From NCBI RefSeq assembly GCF_002091985.1, contig NZ_MKKX01000033.1, positions 186,001 through 250,000 of the forward strand: a stretch of DNA of 64,000 nucleotides, read 5' to 3'. Shown piece after piece: positions 1 through 8,654 of this stretch. Below the pieces are notes generated by a model. It was given only the letters and a program-made list of their open reading frames with translations, did not search any database and was not told the origin of the DNA. A program made the position numbers and the translations under genes. Source of the DNA: Rhodococcus sp. 1163. Its GTDB lineage: Bacteria > Actinomycetota > Actinomycetes > Mycobacteriales > Mycobacteriaceae. The number at the start of each line of letters is the position of its first letter. Position 1 is the first letter of the stretch.

Positions 1-88
1 GAGTTCGCAGTTGTGCATCCCCGCTCTTCGGGACGCCCGAATCAGGGTAGGGGGTGCACAAATGTGCGAACGCTCGTAACGTGGTGAA

Positions 89-1474
89 GTGACCTCTACC
101 AAACCTGGCATGACCACCGTCGGCGAACTGCGCGCATCCGGACACGTACAGCGTTCGGTCAAGGAAGAACTCCGAGACAATCTGCTCGACGCCCTTCGTG
201 AAGGGACGTCTGCGTGGCCGGGAATCGTCGGATTCGACAGGACGGTTCTGCCACAGCTCGAGCGCGCCATCATTGCCGGCCATGACGTCGTTCTGCTCGG
301 GGAGCGGGGGCAAGGCAAGACGCGCCTGCTGCGTACCTTGCACCTGTTGCTCGACGAGTGGTCGCCTGTGATCGAGGGCTCCGAACTCGGCGAGCATCCC
401 TACGAGCCGATCACTCCGGCGAGCATCAGGAAGGCCGCCGAGTTCGGCGAGGCACTGGGCATCGGTTGGCGCCACCGCGGCGAGCGGTATGCAGAGAAGT
501 TGGCGACGCCCGATACCTCTGTTGCAGACCTCGTCGGCGACGTCGACCCGGTCAAGGTCGCCGAAGGCCGAAGCCTCGGTGACCCGGAGACCATTCACTT
601 CGGGTTGGTACCACGAAGCCACCGCGGAATAGTCGCGATCAACGAACTCCCCGATCTTGCCGAGCGCATCCAGGTCTCCTTGCTCAACGTCATGGAAGAG
701 CGCGACATCCAGGTCCGCGGATACACCCTCCGGCTGCCCCTCGACGTGTTGCTCGTCGCGAGTGCGAACCCCGAGGACTACACCAATCGTGGACGCATCA
801 TCACGCCGCTGAAGGACCGCTTCGGCGCGGAGATCCGCACGCACTACCCGATCGTGCTGGGCGACGAGGTCTCGGTCATCGAGCAGGAGGCCGAGCTGAC
901 AGCGACGGTCCCGTCGTATCTGCTCGAGGTTCTGGCACGCTTCACCCGACTTCTGCGTGAGTCGCCGTCGATCGATCAGCGTTCGGGTGTGTCGGCGCGC
1001 TTCGCGATCGCGGCGGCCGAGACCATCTCGGCTGCGGCCATTCATCGCGCTGCCGTGCTCGGCGAGGCCGATGCGGTAGCGCGTCCGGTAGATCTGGGCA
1101 CGATCATCGAGGTTCTACGCGGCAAGGTCGAGTTCGAATCAGGGGAAGAGGGCCGCGAGGTCGAGGTACTCGAGCACCTGTTGCGTCGTGCAACGGCCGA
1201 TACCGTCCGTGAGCGACTCGGTGGAATCAACCTGGCCCCGTTGGTGACAGCGATCGAGCAGGGCGAGCCGGTGGTGACGGGCGACCGGATCACCGCCAAA
1301 GCGTTGCTCGGAGAGCTTCCCGATCTGGAGGTGCTCGACGAGGTTTCGGCACGGCTCGATGCTTCTTCCGATGGCGAGCGGGCCGCGGCAACCGAACTTG
1401 CACTCGAAGGGCTGTACCTGGCTCGCCGGATCGCCAAGGATCCCGACGAAGACGGTCAGACGGTGTACAGCTGA
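89..1474 (+). CDS. Magnesium-chelatase/MoxR-type AAA+ ATPase
   Basis: A 461-residue cytoplasmic AAA+ ATPase of the ChlI/MoxR type, equivalent by content and order to M. tuberculosis Rv0958. Walker A is GERGQGKT at residues 71-78. The GIVAINELPDL stretch is Walker B-like, and VASANPEDY resembles the sensor region of chelatase subunits. The gene shares one base (TGATG) with the downstream VWA gene, so the two products probably work together as a MoxR-VWA pair that remodels or inserts metal into an unknown client. The start is GTG; an ATG seven codons later is an alternative. No chlorophyll or cobalamin cobaltochelatase genes lie nearby, so the substrate is unknown. Confidence 0.88.
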   Translation: MTSTKPGMTTVGELRASGHVQRSVKEELRDNLLDALREGTSAWPGIVGFDRTVLPQLERAIIAGHDVVLLGERGQGKTRLLRTLHLLLDEWSPVIEGSELGEHPYEPITPASIRKAAEFGEALGIGWRHRGERYAEKLATPDTSVADLVGDVDPVKVAEGRSLGDPETIHFGLVPRSHRGIVAINELPDLAERIQVSLLNVMEERDIQVRGYTLRLPLDVLLVASANPEDYTNRGRIITPLKDRFGAEIRTHYPIVLGDEVSVIEQEAELTATVPSYLLEVLARFTRLLRESPSIDQRSGVSARFAIAAAETISAAAIHRAAVLGEADAVARPVDLGTIIEVLRGKVEFESGEEGREVEVLEHLLRRATADTVRERLGGINLAPLVTAIEQGEPVVTGDRITAKALLGELPDLEVLDEVSARLDASSDGERAAATELALEGLYLARRIAKDPDEDGQTVYS

Positions 1475-3423
1475 TGTCGGCCAGCAGATACGGTCGATAT
1501 CACGGAGGACCCGATCCGCTGGCGCCTCCCGTCGATCTGAGGGAAGCACTCGAATCGATCGGCAACGATGTCCTCGAGGGGGCATCTCCGCGCAGGGCTC
1601 TGCAAGAGATGTTGCGACGCGGTACGCAGAACATGCGTGGTCTCGATGATCTCGCGGCCCAGGCCAACCGTCGTCGTCGAGACATGTTGCGTAAGAACAA
1701 TTTGGACGGCACGTTGCAGGAGGTTCGCGAGCTTCTCGACAAGGCTGTGCTCGAAGAACGCAAGACGCTCGCTCGCGCACTGGACGACGATGCGCGCTTC
1801 AAGGAGATGCAGATCGGTGATCTGTCACCGTCCACCGCGCAGGCAGTACAGGAACTGGCTGACTACGACTGGCGCTCGTCCGAGTCGCGGGAGAACTACG
1901 AGAAGATCAAAGATCTGCTCGGTCGCGAGATGCTCGATCAACGCTTCGCCGGCATGAAGAAGGCGCTCGAAGGTGCGACCGACGAGGACCGGCAGGCGAT
2001 CAGCGAGATGCTGAAAGACCTGAACGAGTTGCTCGACGCGCACAACAAGGGCGAGGACACGGACGCGCAGTTCGACGAGTTCATGAACAAGCATGGGCAG
2101 CACTTCCCGGAGAACCCACAGAACGTGGAAGAGCTTCTCGATTCGCTTGCGCAGCGAGCAGCGGCAGCTCAGCGACTGAGAAACTCCCTCAGTCCGGATC
2201 AACGCGCCGAGCTGGACGCGCTGGCGCAACAGGCTTTCGGTGATTCGAATTTGCTGAGCCAGCTCGACCAACTCGATCAGAACCTACAGGCGGCAAGGCC
2301 AGGTGAGGATTGGGACGGATCGCAGGACTTCCGCGGTGAGAACGGTATGGGCCTCGGCGATGGCACGGGTGCGCTGCAGGACATCGCGGAGCTGGAGAAT
2401 CTGGGAAACCAACTGTCGCAACAGTACAACGGCGCTGCGCTGGACGATATCGATGCGGAATCGCTCCTGAAGCAGCTCGGCCCGGAAGCTGCAGCGGATG
2501 CACGAATGCTGTCGGAACTCGAAAAGGCTTTGCAGCAGCAGGGTTTCATGGACAAGGGAGCCGACGGTCAATGGCGGCTGTCGCCGAAGGCGATGCGTCA
2601 GCTCGGACAGTCGGCGCTCCGCGATGTCGCAGGCAAGATTTCCCGACGCGGTGGCGAGCGAGATACCCGTAAGGCGGGCGCGATGGGGGAGCCGACCGGG
2701 GCGTCGAGGGCATGGGAGTTCGGTGATACCGAGCCGTGGGATGTCACGCGGACGGTCAACAACGCGGTGTTGCGCACAGCGGCCCAAGGATCGAGTTTTC
2801 CGGTGTCCTTGCGGGTCACGGACGTCGAGATCAGTGAGACCGAAACTCGAACGCAGGCGGCCGTCGCGCTGCTCGTCGATACGTCTTTCTCGATGGTGAT
2901 GGACGGCCGGTGGGTGCCGATGAAGCGCACGGCGTTGGCGCTCGAGCATCTGGTGAGCACACGGTTTCGGGGCGACGATCTACAGTTGATCGGGTTCGGG
3001 CGTCACGCGCAGAAGTTGACGGCGTCGGAGTTGGCGGGCCTGGACGGTGCCTACGATCAGGGCACGAACCTGCACCACGCCTTGCTGTTGGCGGGTCGGC
3101 ATCTGCGACGACACCCCAACGCTCAGCCGGTGGTGCTGATCGTGACGGATGGCGAGCCGACGGCGCATCTGGAGCCGGACGGGAATGCGTATTTCGACTA
3201 TCCGCCGAGTCCGCGCACTCTGGGTCTCACGGTCCGTGAGCTGGACAATATTGCGAAACTCGGTGCGCAGGTGACCATTTTCCGTCTTGGTGACGATCCG
3301 GGGCTTGCACGTGTCGTCGATCGGATGGCCGAACGGGTCGGTGGGCGGGTCATTGCGCCGGATTTGGATGGTCTCGGAGCAGCGGTGGTCAGCGACTATC
3401 TGAAGCGGCGTCGGAAGTCCTGA
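1474..3423 (+). CDS. VWA-domain protein, partner of the AAA+ ATPase
   Basis: A 649-residue protein (Rv0959-like). The first 400 residues are acidic, Gln/Leu-rich and largely helical. The C-terminal third is a von Willebrand factor A domain with MIDAS motif DTSFS beginning near residue 469 and a later TDGEP motif that completes the metal site. It starts on the ATG overlapping the stop of the AAA+ gene, which implies translational coupling. By analogy with ChlD/CobT-like VWA subunits it would bind clients or the ATPase ring through the metal site. No signal peptide is seen. The family assignment is firm; the client is unknown. Confidence 0.87.
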   Translation: MSASRYGRYHGGPDPLAPPVDLREALESIGNDVLEGASPRRALQEMLRRGTQNMRGLDDLAAQANRRRRDMLRKNNLDGTLQEVRELLDKAVLEERKTLARALDDDARFKEMQIGDLSPSTAQAVQELADYDWRSSESRENYEKIKDLLGREMLDQRFAGMKKALEGATDEDRQAISEMLKDLNELLDAHNKGEDTDAQFDEFMNKHGQHFPENPQNVEELLDSLAQRAAAAQRLRNSLSPDQRAELDALAQQAFGDSNLLSQLDQLDQNLQAARPGEDWDGSQDFRGENGMGLGDGTGALQDIAELENLGNQLSQQYNGAALDDIDAESLLKQLGPEAAADARMLSELEKALQQQGFMDKGADGQWRLSPKAMRQLGQSALRDVAGKISRRGGERDTRKAGAMGEPTGASRAWEFGDTEPWDVTRTVNNAVLRTAAQGSSFPVSLRVTDVEISETETRTQAAVALLVDTSFSMVMDGRWVPMKRTALALEHLVSTRFRGDDLQLIGFGRHAQKLTASELAGLDGAYDQGTNLHHALLLAGRHLRRHPNAQPVVLIVTDGEPTAHLEPDGNAYFDYPPSPRTLGLTVRELDNIAKLGAQVTIFRLGDDPGLARVVDRMAERVGGRVIAPDLDGLGAAVVSDYLKRRRKS

Positions 3424-3447
3424 GTCTTTGGTGGGCTTTCTCGACTG

Positions 3448-3915
3448 TCATGCCGCGTTGACGACGGTGCGATCTCCGAGCGGGCTGTGCAATGTCATCT
3501 GCATCGTGCCGTATACGGCCACCATGATGCAGGCTTTGTCTGCCGCTTCCTGACGTGTGCCTGTCCGGAGTGCGATCACCACTTCGGTATCGGTTTCGGT
3601 GACCTTCGCGTCCGCGCCGTAGCACTCAGGCGTCCCGGTGACGAAGTGGATGGCGATGGTGTTGGGAGAAATCTGACTCCACGATTCGAACGGTGTCGGC
3701 GCTGCGCGAATCAGTTCGGGTGTCGATTCGAACATCGTCCCGACCTCTCCGACAGGGACCTCGACGGGAACAGGTGGGGAACTAGGGGAGCGCATCGGGT
3801 CGGTGGCGGCCGGACTGCTCGTGGTTTCGACGTCGACGCTGCCTGCCGTCGTCGCCTCGCTCGCGCAGCCGACGAGCAGGACGCACATCAGTACTCCCGC
3901 AGCCAGAAACCTCAT
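3448..3915 (-). CDS. Putative lipoprotein
   Basis: A 155-residue exported lipoprotein. The N-terminus from the chosen ATG is MRFLAAGVLMCVLLVGCAS, a classical type II signal with lipobox LVGC and acylated Cys at residue 17. An upstream in-frame ATG 16 codons earlier would bury the signal peptide, so it is rejected. The mature part begins with a Ser/Thr/Ala/Pro-rich linker and then a short globular domain with two Cys (PECYGAD and ADKACIM) that could form a disulfide. The gene is convergent with the VWA gene. The family is not recognised and no function is assigned. Confidence 0.72.
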   Translation of the reverse strand: MRFLAAGVLMCVLLVGCASEATTAGSVDVETTSSPAATDPMRSPSSPPVPVEVPVGEVGTMFESTPELIRAAPTPFESWSQISPNTIAIHFVTGTPECYGADAKVTETDTEVVIALRTGTRQEAADKACIMVAVYGTMQMTLHSPLGDRTVVNAA

Positions 3916-3972
3916 GCCTCCAAGGTAGCGCCGTGAGCTGAGTAGAACCTTTGGGTTGCGCAAGAGTTGTCC

Positions 3973-4896
3973 TCAGGCCAACAATGCCGTGACGAGTGCG
4001 ATGGCAGGGATCGAGAGAAGTGTTGTCACGAAGGCTGTGTCCCTGGCCATGACGACGCCGCGGTTGTATCGGCTGGCAAAAACGAACACGTTCTGCGCCG
4101 TGGGGAGAGCAGAGATGACGGTGATGGCGAAAAGCTCGTGTCCCTCGACGCCGAGGAGCCGAGCCAACAGGTAGCCGAGGACGGGCTGCAGAATCATCTT
4201 CAAGCCGGTGGCGAGCGCTACGTCCCGTCGCGGACTGGCGCCCTTCTGGAGTACCCGGGTCCCGTACAGCGACAGACCGAAGGCCAGCAGTGCGCCGGGG
4301 ACGGCGGTTCCCGCGACGAGTTCGAACGGTTGCATCAGGGCTTCGGGCAGTTCGAGTCCGGTGATGGACAGGGCGAGACCGAGTCCGCCGGCAAGCACGA
4401 TCGGGTTCTTGAATGGCGAGATGAGGATATTGCGTAGTGACGCCTTCTTGCCCATCGTCGAGATGTCGAGAATCGTCAGCGCAAGCGGCGAGTAGATCAT
4501 GATCTGAAAGAGCAGGAGTGGGGCAACGAAAGTTGCGTCACCGAGCACGTAGACGGCGATCGGGATTCCGAGATTCGCGGCGTTGACATACGACGAGGCG
4601 AGGCCGCCGATCGTCGCTTCCGGGGTAGCCCGTTTCAACACCAGCTTGGCGGTGAGCAGATAGATGGACCCGACCACCAGCGCGGACACCCCCGCGACTG
4701 CGAGGGTCGGCGAGAGAATGACCGCGAGATCCGACGTCGCCATCGTGACGAACAGCAGGGCCGGCGTCGCGACGAAGAAGACGAGTCGGCTCAGGACGAA
4801 TTGGCCGTGGTCACCGAGAACCCCGAGTCGCGCCAGCATGTATCCCAGCGCGATGACGACGAAGATGACCGTGAAGCCTTCGAGAACTCCGGACAT
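3973..4896 (-). CDS. AEC (auxin efflux carrier) family permease
   Basis: A 307-residue integral membrane protein with about ten hydrophobic segments, arranged as two five-helix halves around a central cytoplasmic loop (TMGKKASLRN). The pattern, including the Asn-containing helix SYVNAANLGIPIAVYVLG, fits the AEC/BASS-like secondary transporters, which export organic acids or other small anions. It stands alone on the minus strand, downstream of the bidirectional hairpin that ends the ribosomal-protein operon. The substrate cannot be inferred from context. Confidence 0.75.
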   Translation of the reverse strand: MSGVLEGFTVIFVVIALGYMLARLGVLGDHGQFVLSRLVFFVATPALLFVTMATSDLAVILSPTLAVAGVSALVVGSIYLLTAKLVLKRATPEATIGGLASSYVNAANLGIPIAVYVLGDATFVAPLLLFQIMIYSPLALTILDISTMGKKASLRNILISPFKNPIVLAGGLGLALSITGLELPEALMQPFELVAGTAVPGALLAFGLSLYGTRVLQKGASPRRDVALATGLKMILQPVLGYLLARLLGVEGHELFAITVISALPTAQNVFVFASRYNRGVVMARDTAFVTTLLSIPAIALVTALLA

Positions 4897-4959
4897 GAAG
4901 GTTTCAGGGTCTCGATTCGGATCGGTAGTGGGGCGCCTCTAACTTTAGTGGCTCACGAG

Positions 4960-4992
4960 AAAGGCCACGCACCCGAAGGATGCGTGGCCTTT
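4960..4992. terminator. Rho-independent hairpin after rpsR
   Basis: A perfect 12-bp inverted repeat (AAAGGCCACGCA and its complement) with a 9-nt loop. It is followed by five T on the plus strand and by TTT on the minus strand. It lies 15 bp past the rpsR stop and should end the rpmB-rpsN-rpsR transcript before the AEC gene. Confidence 0.8.
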
Positions 4993-5007
4993 TTGGAAAG
5001 ACTGTGA

Positions 5008-5262
5008 TCAGCGGCTGGTGAACGGCAGCAGTGCCATCTCACGAGCGTTCTTCACTGCGACGGCGACCTGACGCTGCTGCTGCGGCGTGAGGCCGGTGAC
5101 GCGACGGCTACGAATCTTGCCGCGGTCGGAAATGAACTGACGAAGAAGGTTGATGTCCTTGTAGTCCACCGTGGTGACCTTGGCGGCGTTCAACGGGTTC
5201 TTCTTGGGTCGACGGCCAACCTCTGCGCGGACCTTCTTCGACGGTGCTCTCTTGACTGCCAT
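5008..5262 (-). CDS. rpsR: 30S ribosomal protein S18, zinc-independent (C-minus) paralogue
   Basis: An 84-residue S18 with the family core [31 protein letters not shown] and RSRRVTGL, and no cysteine, which marks the zinc-free paralogue made under zinc starvation. The start ATG is preceded by AAGGTAGAG. It is the last gene of a minus-strand unit with rpmB and a truncated rpsN, downstream of a Zur-like box. In mycobacteria the equivalent set replaces Cys-containing ribosomal proteins when Zur is released. This copy looks intact. Confidence 0.93.
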   Translation of the reverse strand: MAVKRAPSKKVRAEVGRRPKKNPLNAAKVTTVDYKDINLLRQFISDRGKIRSRRVTGLTPQQQRQVAVAVKNAREMALLPFTSR

Positions 5263-5276
5263 CTCTACCTTTTCCC

Positions 5277-5501
5277 TTACCAGCTCGACTTATGGACGCC
5301 ATGCAGTTCCCCGCGGTGCGCAGGCTCGCACATGTCGATGCGTGAGAGTCCACACTTCCGCAGGTAACCGCGCGGACGTCCATCCGCAGCGTCGCGATTG
5401 CGCAATCGTACCGGACTCCGAGCATGCGACAAACGCTGCAGTGCCACTCGGGTCTCCGTGCGCTCGGAATCGTGGCTGGGGGGCTTGGTGATGATGGCCA
5501 T
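5277..5501 (-). CDS. rpsN: N-terminally truncated 30S ribosomal protein S14 (C-minus type)
   Basis: A 74-codon reading frame whose C-terminal part is clearly S14 ([21 protein letters not shown], ending HKSSW). The usual ~100-residue protein begins with about 45 basic helical residues; here these are replaced by a short unrelated segment ([16 protein letters not shown]). Conserved positions near the end are changed: the usual FGLSRVRVREMAH is [13 protein letters not shown], and two His are added in [11 protein letters not shown]. The ATG overlaps the rpmB stop (TGATG), leaving no room for the rpmG that usually sits here. It is either a decaying gene created by a deletion or a repurposed short S14. 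There are no internal stops. Confidence 0.75.
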   Translation of the reverse strand: MAIITKPPSHDSERTETRVALQRLSHARSPVRLRNRDAADGRPRGYLRKCGLSRIDMCEPAHRGELHGVHKSSW

Positions 5502-5737
5502 CAGATCTTGTGCCCCCGGGTGCGGATACGGGTGATGACGGCGTCGATGCCGTCGCGGTCGATGGTCTTGATGCCCTTGGTGGACAGGGTCAGCGTGATG
5601 CGCCGGCTGAGGCTGGGGGCGTAGTACGTCTTCCTCTGAATGTTGGGGTCCCACCGTCTGCTGGTTCGGGCGTGTGAGTGCGAGACGGACTTGCCGAATC
5701 CCGGCTTTCGTCCCGTCACTTGGCAATGCCTGGACAT
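5501..5737 (-). CDS. rpmB: 50S ribosomal protein L28, zinc-independent paralogue
   Basis: A 78-residue L28 starting [20 protein letters not shown], with the family motifs [10 protein letters not shown] and [13 protein letters not shown]. It has only one Cys, so the four-Cys zinc site is absent, as expected for a C-minus paralogue. The ATG is chosen over an upstream GTG because GGGAG sits 8 nt before it. A Zur-like palindrome starts about 20 bp upstream and covers a TATGAT that could serve as the -10. It is first in the minus-strand arm with truncated rpsN and rpsR. Confidence 0.93.
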   Translation of the reverse strand: MSRHCQVTGRKPGFGKSVSHSHARTSRRWDPNIQRKTYYAPSLSRRITLTLSTKGIKTIDRDGIDAVITRIRTRGHKI

Positions 5738-5757
5738 ACGAGCCACTCCCTATCGTT

Positions 5758-5775
5758 AATGACAATCATATTCGA
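5758..5775. promoter_or_regulatory. Zur-like box A (rpmB side)
   Basis: AATGACAATCATATTCGA shares its first 12 bases with a second, more symmetric site 55 bp away. It overlaps TATGAT on the minus strand, a plausible rpmB -10. The match to the AT-centred actinobacterial Zur consensus and the zinc-starvation genes on both sides support the call; no regulator gene is in the window. Confidence 0.72.
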
Positions 5776-5812
5776 CAACTGAACCTTGCGAATGTAGCGT
5801 GCTTCAAGACGC

Positions 5813-5830
5813 AATGACAATCATTGTCGA
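5813..5830. promoter_or_regulatory. Zur-like box B (CobW/Mrf side)
   Basis: AATGACAATCATTGTCGA contains TGACAAT-C-ATTGTCG, an almost perfect 7-1-7 palindrome. It lies just before the AGGAAGGG ribosome-binding site of the plus-strand arm. This position argues that the gene starts at the GTG at 5844 and not within the box. Confidence 0.77.
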
Positions 5831-5843
5831 AGGAAGGGCTTCA

Positions 5844-7106
5844 GTGAATCTCCCCACGGACCGCCGCATACCGGTGGTACTCGTGTCCGGCTGGACCGGA
5901 GCGATGGGCGCAGTGGTGACCTCATTTCTCACCGAGGGAACCGTCGCTGTGCGCCACGATCTCAGCCGCGTACGCGAGGGCGTCGTGCGCAGAACCATCT
6001 ATACGGCGGGAGAGCAGCCGCGCGAGACGATCCTCGAACTCGCGCACGGTTGCGTGTCCTGCACTCTGCGCCAAGACCTGCTGCCCCTGCTCCGCACACT
6101 CTCGAACCGCAGTTCCATCCACCGCATAGTTCTCGCCATGGACCCGACTCTCGAACCTGCGGTGTTGTGCTGGGCGATCCGTCATGTCGTCGTCGAAGGC
6201 ATCGTCGGTCGGGTCGACGGACCGGCCTCGCGTGACGTCCGCGTCGAAGCCGTCATCAATTGTCTCGACGCGGCCACATGGCTCGACGACGCGACCGGCG
6301 ACGATTCCCTCACCGACCGGGGCACCCAAGCCAGTCACGACGATGAGCGGACGCTTGCCCAGTTGGTCGTCGGGCAGGTCGAGTACGCCGACGCGCTCGT
6401 CGTCACGGCAGGTCCCGACGTCGAAAGCTGGGATCGGGGACCGCTCGCCGCAGTCCTGGCGCGGCTCGCGCCAGGCGCCCCCGTTGTGTGGATCGATGTC
6501 GATTCCACCGCCGATGGTGAAATGCTGCTCAGCGCAGTGCCTTTCGACGCGCGACGCGGTGCGGTGTCCGATGCGCACTCACCGCTGCTGCGAGGGCAAC
6601 CGCCACTCACCGAGGACTGTGGCGTTTCGCTCGTCGAGTTCACCGCATCACGTCCGTTACACCCAGAGCGGCTCCACGAGGCCGTCGACGTACTGCTCGC
6701 CGGCGTCGTCAGTGTCCGTGGGCGAGCCTGGGTGGCGACGCAACCGAACGAGGCTCTGTGGGTCGAATCCGCAGGTGGGGGCTTGCGCGTCGCCAGTGCA
6801 GGGAAGTGGCTGGCGTCGATGAACTCCAATGAACTGAACCGTGCCGACTTCACCAGGCGGGCGATGGCAGCACTGCGGTGGGACGAGGAGTTCGGTGATC
6901 GTGACACCTCGCTCGTGGTACTCGTCCACACTGCCGATCCGTCGGAGATCGATCGAACACTGCGGTGGGCGCTGGTGTCCGACGACGAAATGCTGATGCG
7001 TGAAAAGTGGATCACGTGGACGGACCCATTCGGGAGCAGTCACGAAGATCCCTGCGACAGAATCCAATCCCCCTATTCGGACGTCAACAGAGAGGCAACA
7101 GAATGA
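5844..7106 (+). CDS. CobW/COG0523-like protein lacking a P-loop (Mrf-type)
   Basis: A 420-residue protein with the CobW fold signature. The metal-binding motif appears as [14 protein letters not shown] (Cys 70 and 73, a CxxC form). Where a CobW GTPase has GxxGxGKT, this protein has [11 protein letters not shown], so GTP binding is probably lost. It resembles mycobacterial Rv0106/Mrf, which recruits the hibernation factor Mpy to zinc-poor ribosomes. It sits behind Zur-like box B and overlaps rpmE2 by ATGA. The start is GTG at 5844 because AGGAAGGG precedes it by 5 nt; starts at 5799 or 5814 would place the operator inside the gene. The Mrf role is an inference from similarity and context. Confidence 0.83.
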   Translation: MNLPTDRRIPVVLVSGWTGAMGAVVTSFLTEGTVAVRHDLSRVREGVVRRTIYTAGEQPRETILELAHGCVSCTLRQDLLPLLRTLSNRSSIHRIVLAMDPTLEPAVLCWAIRHVVVEGIVGRVDGPASRDVRVEAVINCLDAATWLDDATGDDSLTDRGTQASHDDERTLAQLVVGQVEYADALVVTAGPDVESWDRGPLAAVLARLAPGAPVVWIDVDSTADGEMLLSAVPFDARRGAVSDAHSPLLRGQPPLTEDCGVSLVEFTASRPLHPERLHEAVDVLLAGVVSVRGRAWVATQPNEALWVESAGGGLRVASAGKWLASMNSNELNRADFTRRAMAALRWDEEFGDRDTSLVVLVHTADPSEIDRTLRWALVSDDEMLMREKWITWTDPFGSSHEDPCDRIQSPYSDVNREATE

Positions 7107-7363
7107 AGAGGAATATCCACCCCGACTACCACCCGGTGGTGTTTCGGGACGCGGGAACAGGAACGCAGTTCCTCACCCGCTCCACCATCACCTCCGCCCG
7201 CGATGTCGAGTGGGAGGACGGCGTCATCTATCCGCTAGTGATGGTCGACGTCACCAGCGAATCTCACCCGTTCTGGACCGGAGCCACAAGAATCATGGAC
7301 ACCCAGGGGCGCGTCGAGAAGTTCGAAAAGCGTTATGGACGTCGAACCAGGAAGGGTGCCTGA
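7103..7363 (+). CDS. rpmE2: 50S ribosomal protein L31 type B
   Basis: An 86-residue L31 of the Cys-free type [17 protein letters not shown], then the SHPFWTG motif and a basic tail. It starts on an ATG overlapping the stop of the Mrf-type gene (ATGA), so it is translationally coupled to it and under the same Zur-like control. It replaces zinc-containing L31 during zinc shortage. Length and conserved residues are normal. Confidence 0.95.
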   Translation: MKRNIHPDYHPVVFRDAGTGTQFLTRSTITSARDVEWEDGVIYPLVMVDVTSESHPFWTGATRIMDTQGRVEKFEKRYGRRTRKGA

Positions 7364-7365
7364 AC

Positions 7366-7533
7366 ATGGCCGTGCCGAAACGAAAGATGTCGCGCTCCAA
7401 CACTCGCAATCGGCGGGCGCAGTGGAAGGCAGTGGTACCGGACCTTGTGACCGTGCGGGTGGACGGCACGAGTTTTCGGGTGCCGCGCAGGTTGGTCAAG
7501 GCAGTGTCAACGGGTGTCTACGATCCGAGGTAG
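7366..7533 (+). CDS. rpmF2: 50S ribosomal protein L32, zinc-independent paralogue
   Basis: A 55-residue L32 beginning [20 protein letters not shown]. It lacks the CxxC pair of zinc-type L32 and ends with a basic segment typical of the short C-minus form. It starts two bases after the rpmE2 stop, with GGAAGG upstream, and is the last gene of the plus-strand zinc-starvation arm. Confidence 0.92.
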   Translation: MAVPKRKMSRSNTRNRRAQWKAVVPDLVTVRVDGTSFRVPRRLVKAVSTGVYDPR

Positions 7534-7552
7534 ACGCCGGTAGGTTGACTCC

Positions 7553-8614
7553 ATGGTCCAACCTGCCCCGTCAGCCAAAGACGTCGAACGGTGGCGACGC
7601 TACCTCGCCGACGAGTTGGCAGAGGCTGCTGTCTACCGCGATCTCGCTGAGCGTCGCAGCGGTGAGGAGCGAGAAATCCTTCTCGCTCTGGCCGAAGCAG
7701 AGGGTCGGCACGAGCGGCATTGGCGCACCTTGCTGGGCGATCGCGTCGGGACGCCACTGAGGGGCGATCTCCGGACGAGGTTGCTCGGAGTGCTCGCGCG
7801 GCGGTTCGGTTCGGTGTTCGTGCTGGCGTTGGCACAGCGCGCAGAGTCCAGGTCACCGTATGCACTCGACGGCGACGCGACCGAAGCGATGATCGCGGAC
7901 GAGCAGATCCACGCCGAAGTGGTCAGGGCTCTGGCCGCACGTGGGCGCAACAGGTTGTCGGGGACGTTCCGTGCAGCAGTGTTCGGCGCGAACGACGGGT
8001 TGGTGAGCAACCTCGCTCTGGTGCTGGGCATCAGCGGCAGCGGGGTCTCGAACCACATTGTGCTGCTGACGGGACTCGCTGGCCTGCTGGCAGGGGCGTT
8101 GTCCATGGGGGCGGGGGAGTACGTCTCGGTGCGCTCGCAGCGGGAACTGCTCGAAGCGTCTTCGCCCGACCGGAGAGCGCGTGATGCATTGCACAACCTC
8201 GACGTCGATGCCAACGAATTGGCACTGGTGTATCGGGCACGTGGAATGACGTCGGCCGAGGCCGAGTCGAAAGCATCGAAGGTGCTGCAGAGTATGACGG
8301 GGGACGACATGGGTCCAGCGGCCGACGAGCACGAATCCGTCGGCACGGGCGTCCGGGCCGCCGTCGCCAGCTTCTGCTTCTTCGCATCGGGCGCGGTCAT
8401 CCCAGTGTTGCCGTACCTCGTGGGCATGGAAGGCGTTGCGGCACTTGTCGTCGCGTCGGTACTGGTTGGAATTGCGTTGATCTGCACCGGTCTGGTCGTG
8501 GGCCTTCTCAGTGGCGGGCCACCCGTCAAGCGAGCGCTGCGCCAGTTGGCCATCGGTTACGGAGCTGCCGGCGCGACCTACCTGCTCGGAACTTTGTTCG
8601 GCGGGGGCGTCTGA
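7553..8614 (+). CDS. Rubrerythrin-VIT1/CCC1 fusion, probable iron/manganese transporter
   Basis: A 353-residue two-domain membrane protein. Residues ~5-130 form a ferritin-like/rubrerythrin helical domain with Glu and His ligands (AEAEGRHERHWRTLLGD and ADEQIHAEVV). Residues ~135-353 form a VIT1/CCC1 domain with FGANDGLVSNLALVLG, a cytosolic acidic loop and five membrane helices. Such proteins (MbfA type) bind ferrous iron and export it or move it across the membrane. It starts 20 bp after rpmF2, so it may be cotranscribed with the zinc cluster, though no direct evidence for this is seen. Confidence 0.86.
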   Translation: MVQPAPSAKDVERWRRYLADELAEAAVYRDLAERRSGEEREILLALAEAEGRHERHWRTLLGDRVGTPLRGDLRTRLLGVLARRFGSVFVLALAQRAESRSPYALDGDATEAMIADEQIHAEVVRALAARGRNRLSGTFRAAVFGANDGLVSNLALVLGISGSGVSNHIVLLTGLAGLLAGALSMGAGEYVSVRSQRELLEASSPDRRARDALHNLDVDANELALVYRARGMTSAEAESKASKVLQSMTGDDMGPAADEHESVGTGVRAAVASFCFFASGAVIPVLPYLVGMEGVAALVVASVLVGIALICTGLVVGLLSGGPPVKRALRQLAIGYGAAGATYLLGTLFGGGV

Positions 8615-8654
8615 TTCGGTCGGAATCGATACTTCTGGCGCTAGAGTTCCTGCC

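Noticed and set aside
5334..5501. A hidden rpmG (L33) between rpmB and rpsN, too short to be noticed
   Set aside because: The S14-like frame begins at the rpmB stop and no L33 motif is visible in the other frames.
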